Source of the DNA: Roseateles_B sp041912595
Lineage (GTDB): Bacteria; Pseudomonadota; Gammaproteobacteria; Burkholderiales; Burkholderiaceae_C
Assembly (NCBI GenBank): GCA_041912595.1
Contig: JAYRMR010000001.1
Span: 186,001-250,000, forward strand
Direction of reading: 5' to 3'
DNA length: 64,000 bases
Part shown: positions 53,011-60,987 of the stretch, in pieces
Numbering within the stretch: position 1 is the first letter of the stretch
How the letters are laid out: every line of letters begins with the position of its first letter
Made by a program: the position numbers and the translations under genes
The notes under the pieces: model-generated
What the model was told of the DNA's origin: nothing
What the model saw: the letters and a program-made list of their open reading frames with translations, nothing else
Databases searched by the model: none

Positions 53011-53168
53011 GGCCGAAAGCCTCATTTCCCCTGTGGCGGCAAGCGTTTGCATGCGCAAGCTGAAGCTCGGTGGCAGCAGCATCGCCTCGCCGTGCGTGAC
53101 CGTCAGCTGCGGCGAGGCGCTACAGTCGGGTTGGCGGTGACTTGCCGTCGCGATACAAGGACGGGACT

Positions 53169-53357
53169 TTGGCCACTCCAAACTACTCCTACGAGAAACG
53201 CCAGCGCGAGCTGGCCAAGAAGCGCAAAGCCGAGGAAAAGGCCGCCGAGAAGCGGGCCCGCAAGCTGCAGGGCGGCCGCCCGGACGAGGGTGCGCCGGCA
53301 GACGAGGGCGAGCCTGGCAATCCCGATGCCGCAGAGGCTCCCAGCCAGGAAGGCTGA
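53169..53357 (+). CDS. small highly charged protein of unknown function
   Basis: The 62-residue protein starts at a TTG (53169) with AAGGACGGGAC just upstream. Its first half, ATPNYSYEKRQRELAKKRKAEEK, is very basic and probably one helix; its second half is acidic and rich in Glu, Asp, Gly and Pro. Small proteins starting PNYSYEKRQRELAKK recur in Burkholderiales (from memory), which supports it as a gene. It is 86 bp upstream of metG. Confidence 0.7.
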   Translation: MATPNYSYEKRQRELAKKRKAEEKAAEKRARKLQGGRPDEGAPADEGEPGNPDAAEAPSQEG

Positions 53358-53443
53358 AGCCCGGCGCCGCGGCATCGGCGTCCCCCCTTAAAATCCCGCC
53401 TCCTGCGTGGCCCCGTTGCGCCGCGCACTCGACCCTGCACGCC

Positions 53444-55489
53444 ATGACTCGCAAGCTCTTCGTCACCACTGCCCTGCCCTACGCCAATGCGAACTTCCAC
53501 ATTGGCCACATCATGGAGTACACCCAGGCCGACATCTGGGTCCGCTACCAGCGCATGATGGGTCAGGAGGTGCACTTCGTCTGCGCGGACGACGCGCACG
53601 GCGCGCCGATCATGATCGCCGCCGAGAAGGCGGGCAAGACGCCGCAGGACTTCGTGGCGGGCATCGCGGCCGGGCGCAAGCAGTACCTGGACGGCTTCCA
53701 CATCAGCTTCGACAACTGGCACTCGACGGACGGCGCCGAGAACCACGAGCTGTCGCAGGCCATCTACCGCTCCCTGCGCGAGAAGGACCTGATCGCCGTG
53801 AAGACGATCGAGCAGTTCTTCGACCCGCAGAAGGCGATGTTCCTGCCGGACCGCTTCATCAAGGGCGAATGCCCCAAGTGCGCGGCCAAGGACCAGTACG
53901 GCGATTCCTGCGAGGTCTGCGGCGCGGTCTACACGCCCACCGAGCTGAAGAACCCCTTCTCCGTGCTGACCGGCGCCACGCCGGTGATGAAGAGCTCCGA
54001 CCACTACTTCTTCAAGCTCTCGGACCCGCGCTGCGTGGAGTTCCTGGAGCAGTGGACGCAGACCCCCGGCCGCCTGCAGACCGAGGTGCTGAACAAGATC
54101 CGCGAATGGTTCGCGAAGGACGAGGAAGGCAACGGCGGCCTGGGCGACTGGGACATCAGCCGCGACGCGCCCTACTTCGGCATCGAGATCCCCGACGCCC
54201 CGGGCAAGTACTTCTACGTCTGGCTGGACGCGCCCATCGGCTACCTGGCCTCCCTGAAGAACTACTTCGGCAAGCTGGGCCGCGACTTCGACGCCTTCCT
54301 GGCTGACGACACGGTGGAGCAGATCCACTTCATCGGCAAGGACATCACCTATTTCCACACGCTGTTCTGGCCCGCGATGCTGCACTTCAGCGGCCGCAAG
54401 ACGCCCAACCACGTGCACGTGCACGGCTTCCTGACCGTCAACGGCGGCGAGAAGATGAGCAAGAGCCGTGGCACCGGGCTGGACCCGCTCAAGTACCTGA
54501 GCCTCGGGATGAACGCCGAGTGGCTGCGCTACTACCTGGCCGCCAAGCTCAACAGCAAGGTGGAGGACCTCGACTTCAATCCCGAGGACTTCGTGGCCCG
54601 CGTCAACTCGGACCTCGTCGGCAAGTACATCAACATCGCCTCGCGCGCCGCCGGCTTCCTGGCCAAGCGCTTCGACGGCCGCCTCTCGGCCGATGTGGGG
54701 GTCGAGGGCCGCGCGCTGCTGGATGGCCTGCGTGCCCACGCCGGCACCATCGCCGAGCTCTACGAGACCCGCGAGTTCGGCAAGGCCCTGCGCGAGATCA
54801 TGCTGCTGGCCGACCGCGTCAACGAGTACGTCGACCAGAACAAGCCCTGGGAGCTCGCCAAGCAGGAGGGGCAGGACCAGGTGCTGCAGGACGTCTGCAG
54901 CGTCTGCATCGAGGCCTTCCGCCTGCTGTCCATCTACCTGAAGCCGGTGCTGCCCGCGCTGGTGGCCAAGGTCGAGACCTTCCTGAAGGTCGAGCCCATG
55001 CAGTTCGCCGATGCGCAGCGCGCGCTGGGCGCCCACCAGATCGGCGCCTACGAGCACCTGATGCAGCGCGTCGACCCCAAGCTGCTGGAGGCCCTGTTCG
55101 AGCCGCCCGCCGCACCGAAGGTCGTGCCCGGTGGTGAAGACCTGGCCCCCGAGATCAAGATCGACGACTTCAGCAAGGTCGACCTGCGCATCGCCAAGAT
55201 CGTCAAGGCCGAGCTGGTCGAAGGCTCGGACAAGCTGCTGCGCCTGACCCTGGATGCCGGCGAAGGCCGCCTGCGCAATGTCTTCAGCGGCATCCGCAGC
55301 GCCTACAAGCCGGAGGACCTCGAAGGCAAGCTGACGGTGATGGTGGCCAATCTCGCCCCGCGCAAGATGAAGTTCGGCGTGAGCGAGGGCATGGTGCTGG
55401 CCGCGAGCCACGCCGACGAGAAGGCGAACCCCGGCATCTTCGTGCTGGAACCCTTCCCGGGCGCCCAGCCGGGCATGCGCGTGCGCTGA
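53444..55489 (+). CDS. metG: methionine-tRNA ligase
   Basis: MetRS (681 residues) charges tRNA-Met for initiation and elongation. The HIGH motif is HIGH at about residues 19-22 (ANFHIGHIMEYTQADI). A zinc knuckle has Cys144, Cys147, Cys157 and Cys160 (CPKCAAKDQYGDSCEVC). KMSKS (337-341) lies in NGGEKMSKSRGTGLDP. The C-terminal EMAP II-like tRNA-binding domain (IDDFSKVDLRIAKIVKAELVEGSDKLLRLTLDAGEG) is present, so the enzyme is the long, dimeric type. A terminator hairpin follows. Confidence 0.98.
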   Translation: MTRKLFVTTALPYANANFHIGHIMEYTQADIWVRYQRMMGQEVHFVCADDAHGAPIMIAAEKAGKTPQDFVAGIAAGRKQYLDGFHISFDNWHSTDGAENHELSQAIYRSLREKDLIAVKTIEQFFDPQKAMFLPDRFIKGECPKCAAKDQYGDSCEVCGAVYTPTELKNPFSVLTGATPVMKSSDHYFFKLSDPRCVEFLEQWTQTPGRLQTEVLNKIREWFAKDEEGNGGLGDWDISRDAPYFGIEIPDAPGKYFYVWLDAPIGYLASLKNYFGKLGRDFDAFLADDTVEQIHFIGKDITYFHTLFWPAMLHFSGRKTPNHVHVHGFLTVNGGEKMSKSRGTGLDPLKYLSLGMNAEWLRYYLAAKLNSKVEDLDFNPEDFVARVNSDLVGKYINIASRAAGFLAKRFDGRLSADVGVEGRALLDGLRAHAGTIAELYETREFGKALREIMLLADRVNEYVDQNKPWELAKQEGQDQVLQDVCSVCIEAFRLLSIYLKPVLPALVAKVETFLKVEPMQFADAQRALGAHQIGAYEHLMQRVDPKLLEALFEPPAAPKVVPGGEDLAPEIKIDDFSKVDLRIAKIVKAELVEGSDKLLRLTLDAGEGRLRNVFSGIRSAYKPEDLEGKLTVMVANLAPRKMKFGVSEGMVLAASHADEKANPGIFVLEPFPGAQPGMRVR

Positions 55490-55512
55490 GCGGCACACGC
55501 CCCCTCGCGACA

Positions 55513-55535
55513 AGGGCTGCTGCGGCAGCCCTTTT
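55513..55535 (+). terminator. Rho-independent terminator of metG
   Basis: AGGGCTGC pairs with GCAGCCCT around a TGCG loop, followed by TTTT. It is 24 bp past the metG stop. Confidence 0.88.
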
Positions 55536-55732
55536 TGCTGGCTGCCCGGCGTGAACTGCGTCGCGCCCACGCGCGGTACCGGCAGCGCACAATCGGGCCA
55601 TGGACCCGCGACGCATCCGACTGCTGCGCCTCGCCGCGCCCAGCCGGCGCCGGCGCTTCATCGCCCGCGTCCACCACTGCGGCCCGCCGGCCGCCATGAA
55701 CGCACGCCCCTCCCGCCACTTCCGGAGCGTTC

Positions 55733-57439
55733 ATGTCCCTGCCTCGATTCCATGCCTTCCGGCCCCGCCTGCTCGACAGCCTGCGCGGCTATGACCGGGC
55801 GCGCCTCGTCCGCGACATCGGCGCCGGCCTCACGGTCGGCATCGTGGCCCTGCCGCTGGCGCTGGCCTTCGCCATCGCGTCTGGCGTCAAGCCCGAGCAG
55901 GGTCTTGCCACCGCCATCGTCGCGGGCTTCCTGATCTCGGCGCTCGGCGGCTCCAGCGTGCAGATCGGCGGGCCGGCCGGGGCCTTCATCGTGATCGTCT
56001 ACGGCATCGTGCAGCGCTACGGCGTGCACAACCTGCTGATCGCCACCATGCTTGGCGGGCTGATGATGCTGGCGCTCGGCGCGCTGCGGCTGGGGGCGCT
56101 GGTGCGCTACATCCCCGTGTCCATCGTGATCGGCTTCACCAACGGCATCGCGGTGCTGATCGCCCTCTCGCAGCTCAAGGACTTCCTCGGCCTGCCCATC
56201 CCGCGCATGCCGGCGGACTTCTTCGCGCAGCTCGACACGCTGTGGCAGCACCGGGCCGGATTCAACCCCGTGGCCCCGCTCGTTGGCGGCGCGTGCAGCC
56301 TGCTGGTGCTCGTCTGGCCCAAGAGCTACACCATGGCCCGCGAGGCGCGCGGCCTCGGCCAGCGCCTGCACCGCGCGGCCGCGCATCTGCCCGGCACGCT
56401 CGTGGCGCTGGCCCTGGCCACGCTGGCGACGAGCCTGCTGCACCTGCCGCTGGACACCATCGGCAGCCGCTTCGGCGGCATCCCGCAGTCGCTGCCCGCG
56501 CCGGCCTGGCCCGGCTTGAGCTTCGAGGAGGCCAAGCAGCTGCTGATGCCGGCGCTGACCATCGCCCTGCTCGGCGCCATCGAGTCGCTGCTGTGCGCCC
56601 GGGTGGCGGACAACCTGGGCGAGGGCCGGCGCCACGACCCGAACCAGGAGCTGATGGCGCAGGGCATCGCCAACGTCGTGGCCCCGCTGTTCGGGGGCAT
56701 TCCGGCCACAGGCACCGTCGCCCGCACCGTCACCAACGTCAAGGCCGGCGCCAGCAGCCCGGTGTCGGGCATGGTGCACGCGCTCACCCTGCTCGGCGTG
56801 GTGCTGGTGGCCGCGCCGCTGGCCGCGCAGGTGCCCCTGGCGGCGCTGGCCGGGATCCTGCTCGTGGTGGCCTGGAACATGGGCGAGTGGCACGAGTTCG
56901 CCCGGCTGCGGCACTTCAAGCTGCCCTACCGCGCCACACTGCTCGGCACCTTCGTGCTGACCGTCGTGTTCGACCTCACCGTCGCCGTCGAGGCCGGGCT
57001 GATGCTGGCTTGCGGCTTCTTCGTCTACCGCATGAGCGAGCTGTTCCGGGTGTCCGAGCCCCTACCGGGCACGCTGCTGCCCGCGGGGGTGCAGCTGCGG
57101 CGCGTGTATGGCTCGCTCTTCTTCGGTGCCGTCGCCAAGGTCGAGGCGCTCGGGGAGCAGCTGCCGGCCGACTGCCGCGTGCTGGCGCTGGACCTGCACC
57201 AGCTCGTCTCCATGGACAGCACCGGCCTGGATGCCCTCGCCCAGCTGCATCGCACGCTGCAGCGCGGCGGCCGGCGCCTGGTGCTCGTCGGGCTCAACGA
57301 GCAGCCGGCCTCGCTGGTCGAGCGCGGCGGCCTTGCGGCCCAGCTCGGGCCGGGCGGGCTGCTGGCGGATCTGGCCGCGCTGCAGTCCCTCACGCCTGCG
57401 GTCACCGACACCCCGCCGCAGGCGCGCCAAGCCGGCTAA
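55733..57439 (+). CDS. SulP-family anion transporter with STAS domain
   Basis: The 568-residue membrane protein has about ten to twelve helices with the SulP start GLTVGIVALPLALAFAIASGVKPEQGLATAIVAGFL and GSSVQIGGPAGAF. A later conserved LFGGIPATGTVARTVTNVKAGASSPVSGMVHA follows, and the C-terminal STAS domain has VLALDLHQLVSMDSTGLDALAQLHRTL (Ser in DSTG). SulP proteins carry sulfate, bicarbonate or C4-dicarboxylates. The substrate here is not readable. No carbonic anhydrase gene is adjacent. The start is the ATG at 55733. Confidence 0.92.
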   Translation: MSLPRFHAFRPRLLDSLRGYDRARLVRDIGAGLTVGIVALPLALAFAIASGVKPEQGLATAIVAGFLISALGGSSVQIGGPAGAFIVIVYGIVQRYGVHNLLIATMLGGLMMLALGALRLGALVRYIPVSIVIGFTNGIAVLIALSQLKDFLGLPIPRMPADFFAQLDTLWQHRAGFNPVAPLVGGACSLLVLVWPKSYTMAREARGLGQRLHRAAAHLPGTLVALALATLATSLLHLPLDTIGSRFGGIPQSLPAPAWPGLSFEEAKQLLMPALTIALLGAIESLLCARVADNLGEGRRHDPNQELMAQGIANVVAPLFGGIPATGTVARTVTNVKAGASSPVSGMVHALTLLGVVLVAAPLAAQVPLAALAGILLVVAWNMGEWHEFARLRHFKLPYRATLLGTFVLTVVFDLTVAVEAGLMLACGFFVYRMSELFRVSEPLPGTLLPAGVQLRRVYGSLFFGAVAKVEALGEQLPADCRVLALDLHQLVSMDSTGLDALAQLHRTLQRGGRRLVLVGLNEQPASLVERGGLAAQLGPGGLLADLAALQSLTPAVTDTPPQARQAG

Positions 57440-57494
57440 AATGGCGCCCTCATGCCGGGCCGCCGGCCCCGCATCAACCTGATCCGCACGCGCC

Positions 57495-57698
57495 ATGCCT
57501 CTGTTCTGGAAGCCCTACAAGTCCGAAGTCACGCAGTTCATCGACGAGCTGAAGGCCAAGAAGCCCACGCTGGAACAAGAACAGCGCGACGGCCGCGCCC
57601 TGCTGTGGGACAAGCCCGTGGACCGCAGCGCCCAGGCCGACTACCGCGCCTCGCGCGTGGCCCAGCAGGCCTACGTCTACCAGACCAAGTCGCACTGA
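57495..57698 (+). CDS. DUF3460 family protein
   Basis: The 67-residue soluble protein, PLFWKPYKSEVTQFIDELKAKKPTLEQEQRDGRALLWDKPVDR then QADYRASRVAQQAYVYQTK, fits the DUF3460 family found in betaproteobacteria. It is usually located next to scpA, as here (54 bp upstream of the scpA start). The function is not known; a helper of chromosome condensation is a context guess. Confidence 0.82.
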   Translation: MPLFWKPYKSEVTQFIDELKAKKPTLEQEQRDGRALLWDKPVDRSAQADYRASRVAQQAYVYQTKSH

Positions 57699-57752
57699 GC
57701 GCGTCGCCCTGAGGCCGCCTCTCCCGCGCCCCGCTGACCGGCACGCCTCCCC

Positions 57753-58622
57753 GTGAGCGGCCCCCACGCCACGCCGGATCCCGTCGAGCTGCCCGAGCCG
57801 CTCGCGCAGGTCGAGGCGAGCCCGGTGATCGAGACGGTCGACGGCGTCGCCGTCGCGCGGCTCTACGGCGAGCCGCTCTTCGCCCTGCCCCAGGACCTCT
57901 ACATCCCGCCGGATGCGCTGGAGGTCTTCCTGGAGGCCTTCGAGGGCCCGCTGGATCTGCTGCTCTACCTGATCCGGCGCCAGAACTTCAACATCCTCGA
58001 CATCCCGCTCGCGGATGTGACCCGGCAGTACCTGAGCTACGTCGAGCAGATCCGCAAGCAGAACCTCGAGCTGGCCAGCGAGTACCTGCTGATGGCGGCC
58101 ATGCTCATCGAGATCAAGTCCCGCATGCTGCTGCCGCCCAAGAAGACGGACGACGGCGGCGAGCCCGAGGACCCGCGCGCCGAGCTGGTGCGCCGCCTGC
58201 TGGAATACGAGCAGATGAAGCTGGCCGCCGCCCGGCTGGACATGCTGCCCGTGATCGGCCGCGACTTCCTGCGGGCCCAGGTCCACATCGAGCAGTCCCT
58301 GACGCCGCGCTTCCCCGACGTCGAGCTCGTCGACCTGCGCGAGGCCTGGCTGGGCCTGCTCAAGAAGGCGCAGCTCAAGCAGCACCACAAGATCAGCCGC
58401 GAGGAGCTCTCGGTGCGCGAGCACATGAGCATGGTGCTGCGCCGCCTGCAGGGTCAGCGCTTCGTGGAATTCGAGCACCTCTTCGATCCCAGCCGCGGCT
58501 CCCAGGTGCTGGTGGTGACCTTCATCGCCATGCTGGAGCTGGCCCGCGAGCGCCTGCTGGAGATCACGCAGGCGGAGGCCTTCGCCCCGATCTACGTGCG
58601 CCTGGCCTACGCGCCGAGCTGA
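57753..58622 (+). CDS. scpA: segregation and condensation protein A
   Basis: ScpA (289 residues), the kleisin partner of SMC and ScpB, helps chromosome compaction and segregation. The core starts LEVFLEAFEGPLDLLLYLIRRQNFNILDIPLADVTRQYLSYV, then LASEYLLMAAMLIEIKSRMLLPPK, and the C-terminal winged helix REHMSMVLRRLQGQRFVEFEHLF. A variable N-terminal extension of about 50 residues precedes it. GTG at 57753 is the likely start. scpB and smc are not in the window. Confidence 0.94.
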   Translation: MSGPHATPDPVELPEPLAQVEASPVIETVDGVAVARLYGEPLFALPQDLYIPPDALEVFLEAFEGPLDLLLYLIRRQNFNILDIPLADVTRQYLSYVEQIRKQNLELASEYLLMAAMLIEIKSRMLLPPKKTDDGGEPEDPRAELVRRLLEYEQMKLAAARLDMLPVIGRDFLRAQVHIEQSLTPRFPDVELVDLREAWLGLLKKAQLKQHHKISREELSVREHMSMVLRRLQGQRFVEFEHLFDPSRGSQVLVVTFIAMLELARERLLEITQAEAFAPIYVRLAYAPS

Positions 58623-58672
58623 CCTGCCCCCGCCGATCCCAAACACGCACGCGCGCACGCGCCCACGCAGCA

Positions 58673-58696
58673 AAAGGCCCGCCGGACGGCGGGCTT
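58673..58696. terminator. hairpin between convergent scpA and the LuxR-type regulator
   Basis: AAAGGCCCGCCG and CGGCGGGCTTT form a stem (one bulge) with a small loop; T follows on both strands. It lies between stops at 58622 and 58716. Confidence 0.7.
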
Positions 58697-58715
58697 TGTC
58701 ATGGGGCCGCGGCCT

Positions 58716-59456
58716 TCAGTGGGCCGGCTGCCGGAAGGTGCTGAAGCTCTGGTCCGGCTGGCGCTGCACCATCTGGCTCACGGCCAGCACGGCCTGCGTG
58801 CGGGAATTGACGCCCAGCGCCTTCAACACGGCCGCCACGTGGTCCTTGACCGTCTCGACGGACACGCCCAGCTCGCGGGCGATGATCTTGTTGGGCTTGC
58901 CCTGCAGCAGCAGCGCCAGGACGTCCGTCTGGCGCGGGGTGAGGGACAGGTTCTCCAGCCCCGCCTGCATCTGGTACTCGGTGGCCGTGGCCAGCTGCGA
59001 GATCTGCTGCAGGCGCGCGGCCTGGCTGTTGACCTCGGGCGCGGCCGGTGCCGGAGCCTCGCTGCCCAGGCTCATGGGGGGCACGTAGATGCCGCCGGAC
59101 ATCACCAGGCGCAGCGCCTGGGAGAGCACCTCGGTGCTGCTGCGCTTGGGCACGAAGCCCATGGCGCCCATGTCGATGGAGCGGATGACGTCGCTGGCGC
59201 GGTCGGAGGCCGAGATCACGACCACCGGCAGCGCCGGATAGACGGAGCGGAATTCCTCCAGCACGTCGAAGCCGCTGGCGTCTCCCAGCTGGAGATCCAG
59301 CAGGACGAGGTCGAAATCGTCCTGGTCCTTGAGGCGTTGGCGGGCCGCGGCGGCCGTCTCCACCCCGACCATCTCCACGCCCTCGTCCAGGCTGGCAATC
59401 ACGGTCTGCAGCGCCGAAAGAATCAGCGGGTGGTCATCAATGAGCAGCACCTTCAT
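58716..59456 (-). CDS. NarL/LuxR-family response regulator
   Basis: The 246-residue protein has a receiver (LLIDDHPLILSAL; Asp54 in LVLLDLQLGDASG; Ser/Thr in VVISASD; Lys in GFVPKRSS) and a C-terminal LuxR-type helix-turn-helix (LSLTPRQTDVLALLLQGKPNKIIARELGVSVETVKDHVAAVLKALGV). No cognate kinase is adjacent, so its input and targets are unknown. It is convergent with scpA. A purine-rich site (GGAGACGGGC) precedes the ATG at 59456. Confidence 0.91.
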   Translation of the reverse strand: MKVLLIDDHPLILSALQTVIASLDEGVEMVGVETAAAARQRLKDQDDFDLVLLDLQLGDASGFDVLEEFRSVYPALPVVVISASDRASDVIRSIDMGAMGFVPKRSSTEVLSQALRLVMSGGIYVPPMSLGSEAPAPAAPEVNSQAARLQQISQLATATEYQMQAGLENLSLTPRQTDVLALLLQGKPNKIIARELGVSVETVKDHVAAVLKALGVNSRTQAVLAVSQMVQRQPDQSFSTFRQPAH

Positions 59457-59603
59457 GCCCGTCTCCTCAATTGTTCTGAATCAATGTGCCCCGCAGCTCG
59501 GGGCGTCGAATCATAGTGGGGGCGCTTGGGCGAGGGCATACCCCTTCCGGGTGGGCGATTGCCGAATCAGGTTCGCGACTCGTATCCTCAAAGCTGAGGA
59601 TAT

Positions 59604-60245
59604 TCACGCGAGAAGCCACTTGCAAAGCGGCTCCCACTGCTGCAGGTCCTTCTCCACCTGGCCGGGCGAGATGTCCCACAGGCTGAGCCCGCGCGCCGCC
59701 AGCTGCACGTAATGCTGGGTGTCCCGCAGCTCGCCGAGCCAGGCGAGGTGCCCGCCCGCCGAGTCCACCAGCCCCTGCCGGAACTGCTGCAGCTGCTGCT
59801 GGGACAACGTGCCCTGCCGCACCCGCATGCCCAGCAGGCCCAGCCGTGGCGGTGACTTGCGCGATGGCGCCAGCGCGTGGAGCGCCTGCACGAAGGCATG
59901 GCAGGCCTGCATGTCGAAGAGGCTGGGCTGCAGGGGCACGAGGATGCGGTCGGCCAGCCCATGCAGCCGGGCCAGGCGCTTGCCGTGCAGGCCGGCCGGG
60001 GTGTCCAGCACCACGTGGCTCACGCCCTTGGGCACCCGGGCGACCTGCCCGTCGTCGACGTCCAGCGGGCGGATCGGCGGCAGCTGCAGCGGACGCTGGG
60101 CCAGCCACTGCCGGCTGGACTGCTGCACGTCGGCGTCGCCCAGGGCCACCGCATGGCCCTGCCAGGCGAGAAAGCCCGCGATATTGGTGGCGAGGGTGCT
60201 CTTGCCGACCCCGCCCTTGGGGTTGGCGACCAGGATCACGGGCAT
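59604..60245 (-). CDS. orphan ParA-family ATPase
   Basis: The 213-residue deviant Walker A ATPase (PKGGVGKSTLATNIAGFLAW; LGDADVQQSSRQWLAQRP; VVLDTPAGLHGKRL) belongs to the small ParA/MinD group. It lacks a neighbouring ParB gene and shows no DNA-binding N-domain, so it is not the main chromosomal ParA. Small relatives position cellular cargo or serve plasmid partition. It lies 0.98 kb from scpA. Start is the ATG at 60245 preceded by AAGGGAGATGCC. Confidence 0.87.
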   Translation of the reverse strand: MPVILVANPKGGVGKSTLATNIAGFLAWQGHAVALGDADVQQSSRQWLAQRPLQLPPIRPLDVDDGQVARVPKGVSHVVLDTPAGLHGKRLARLHGLADRILVPLQPSLFDMQACHAFVQALHALAPSRKSPPRLGLLGMRVRQGTLSQQQLQQFRQGLVDSAGGHLAWLGELRDTQHYVQLAARGLSLWDISPGQVEKDLQQWEPLCKWLLA

Positions 60246-60375
60246 GGCATCTCCCTTGAGGACGGGCCCCGCGCGCCGGCAGCGGCGGGCCGGGCCATGT
60301 TAGCGGCGAGGTTCCGGGCTCCGCAATGCGGGCCGGGCCGGGGTGTTGCACCCGCGGACGCTGCTACGCTCGCTC

Positions 60376-60987
60376 ATGGCTGAAATTCTCTGTTTGTGCG
60401 CCCACCCCGACCGGGCGCATTCGCGGGTCAGTGCGCGCCTCGCCGACGCCCTGGCCGCCACGCCCTTCCCGCCCGGCCGGCTCGAGGTCCGGGACCTCTA
60501 CCGCCTCTACCCCGACTACGCCATCGACGTGGAGGCCGAGCAGCAGGCCCTGGCGCAGGCGCGGCTCGTCGTGTGGCTGCACCCGATCCACTGGTACGGC
60601 ATGCCGGCCTTGATGAAGCTGTGGCTGGACGAGGTCTTCAGCTACGGCTGGGCCTACGGGCCAGGGGGGCACGCGCTGCAGGGCAAGGACCTCTGGCTGC
60701 TGCTCTCGACCGGCGGCTCCGAGGCCGCGTACAGCCCCGAAGGCCACCACCGGCACCCGTTCCAGGACTTCCTCCTGCCCTATGACCAGACGGCCCGCCT
60801 GTGCGGGCTGCGCCTGCTCCCGCCGATGGTGCTGCACGGCGCCCACCGGGCCGACGACGAAACCATTGCCCAGCACGTGCAGGACGCCCGCCAGCACCTG
60901 CTGAACTACCCGCACTGGTGCGGCGCCGCCCGTGCCGAGCAGGACGAGCTGCCGGCCGGCGAGCGCCCCACGGAGGCCCAGCCATGA
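60376..60987 (+). CDS. kefF: KefF-like NAD(P)H oxidoreductase, ancillary to the potassium antiporter
   Basis: The 203-residue flavodoxin-fold quinone reductase starts MAEILCLCAHPDRAHSRVSARL and has WLHPIHWYGMPALMKLWLDEVFSYGWAYG and LSTGGSEAAYSPEGHHRHPF, matching KefF/MdaB-type enzymes. In E. coli KefF binds KefC and is needed for full activity of the glutathione-gated K+ efflux system. It overlaps the next gene by 4 bp (ATGA), so the two are coupled. A start at 60343 in the same frame is disfavoured. Confidence 0.88.
   Translation: MAEILCLCAHPDRAHSRVSARLADALAATPFPPGRLEVRDLYRLYPDYAIDVEAEQQALAQARLVVWLHPIHWYGMPALMKLWLDEVFSYGWAYGPGGHALQGKDLWLLLSTGGSEAAYSPEGHHRHPFQDFLLPYDQTARLCGLRLLPPMVLHGAHRADDETIAQHVQDARQHLLNYPHWCGAARAEQDELPAGERPTEAQP

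Larger units (their letters stand above)
52094..53168. other. gene-free AT-rich region with DnaA boxes and repeats; candidate replication-related or DnaA-titration site
   Basis: About 1.07 kb between minC and the small charged-protein gene has no credible gene on either strand. It is clearly richer in A and T than its surroundings, above all at 52500-52720. It has two perfect DnaA boxes (TTATCCACA at 52619-52627 and 53002-53010), two with one mismatch (TTATCCCCA at 52419-52427 and 52826-52834), a TTGTCCACA (52274-52282) and a TTCTCCACA (52607-52615), all in the same orientation. A repeated motif around GATGAATCAAGCACTT is interspersed. The genes around (minCDE, scpA, parA-like) are division/segregation genes. 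No dnaA gene is seen, so whether this is an origin or a DnaA reservoir is open. Confidence 0.55.

Noticed and set aside
52094..53168. Calling this region oriC outright
   Set aside because: No dnaA, dnaN, gyrB or rpmH is nearby and GC skew cannot be computed here; the evidence supports only a candidate DnaA-interacting locus.
55600..55794. 64-residue plus-strand ORF before the SulP gene
   Set aside because: Very Arg/Pro-rich, overlaps the SulP start in another frame, and lacks a ribosome site; probably part of the leader.
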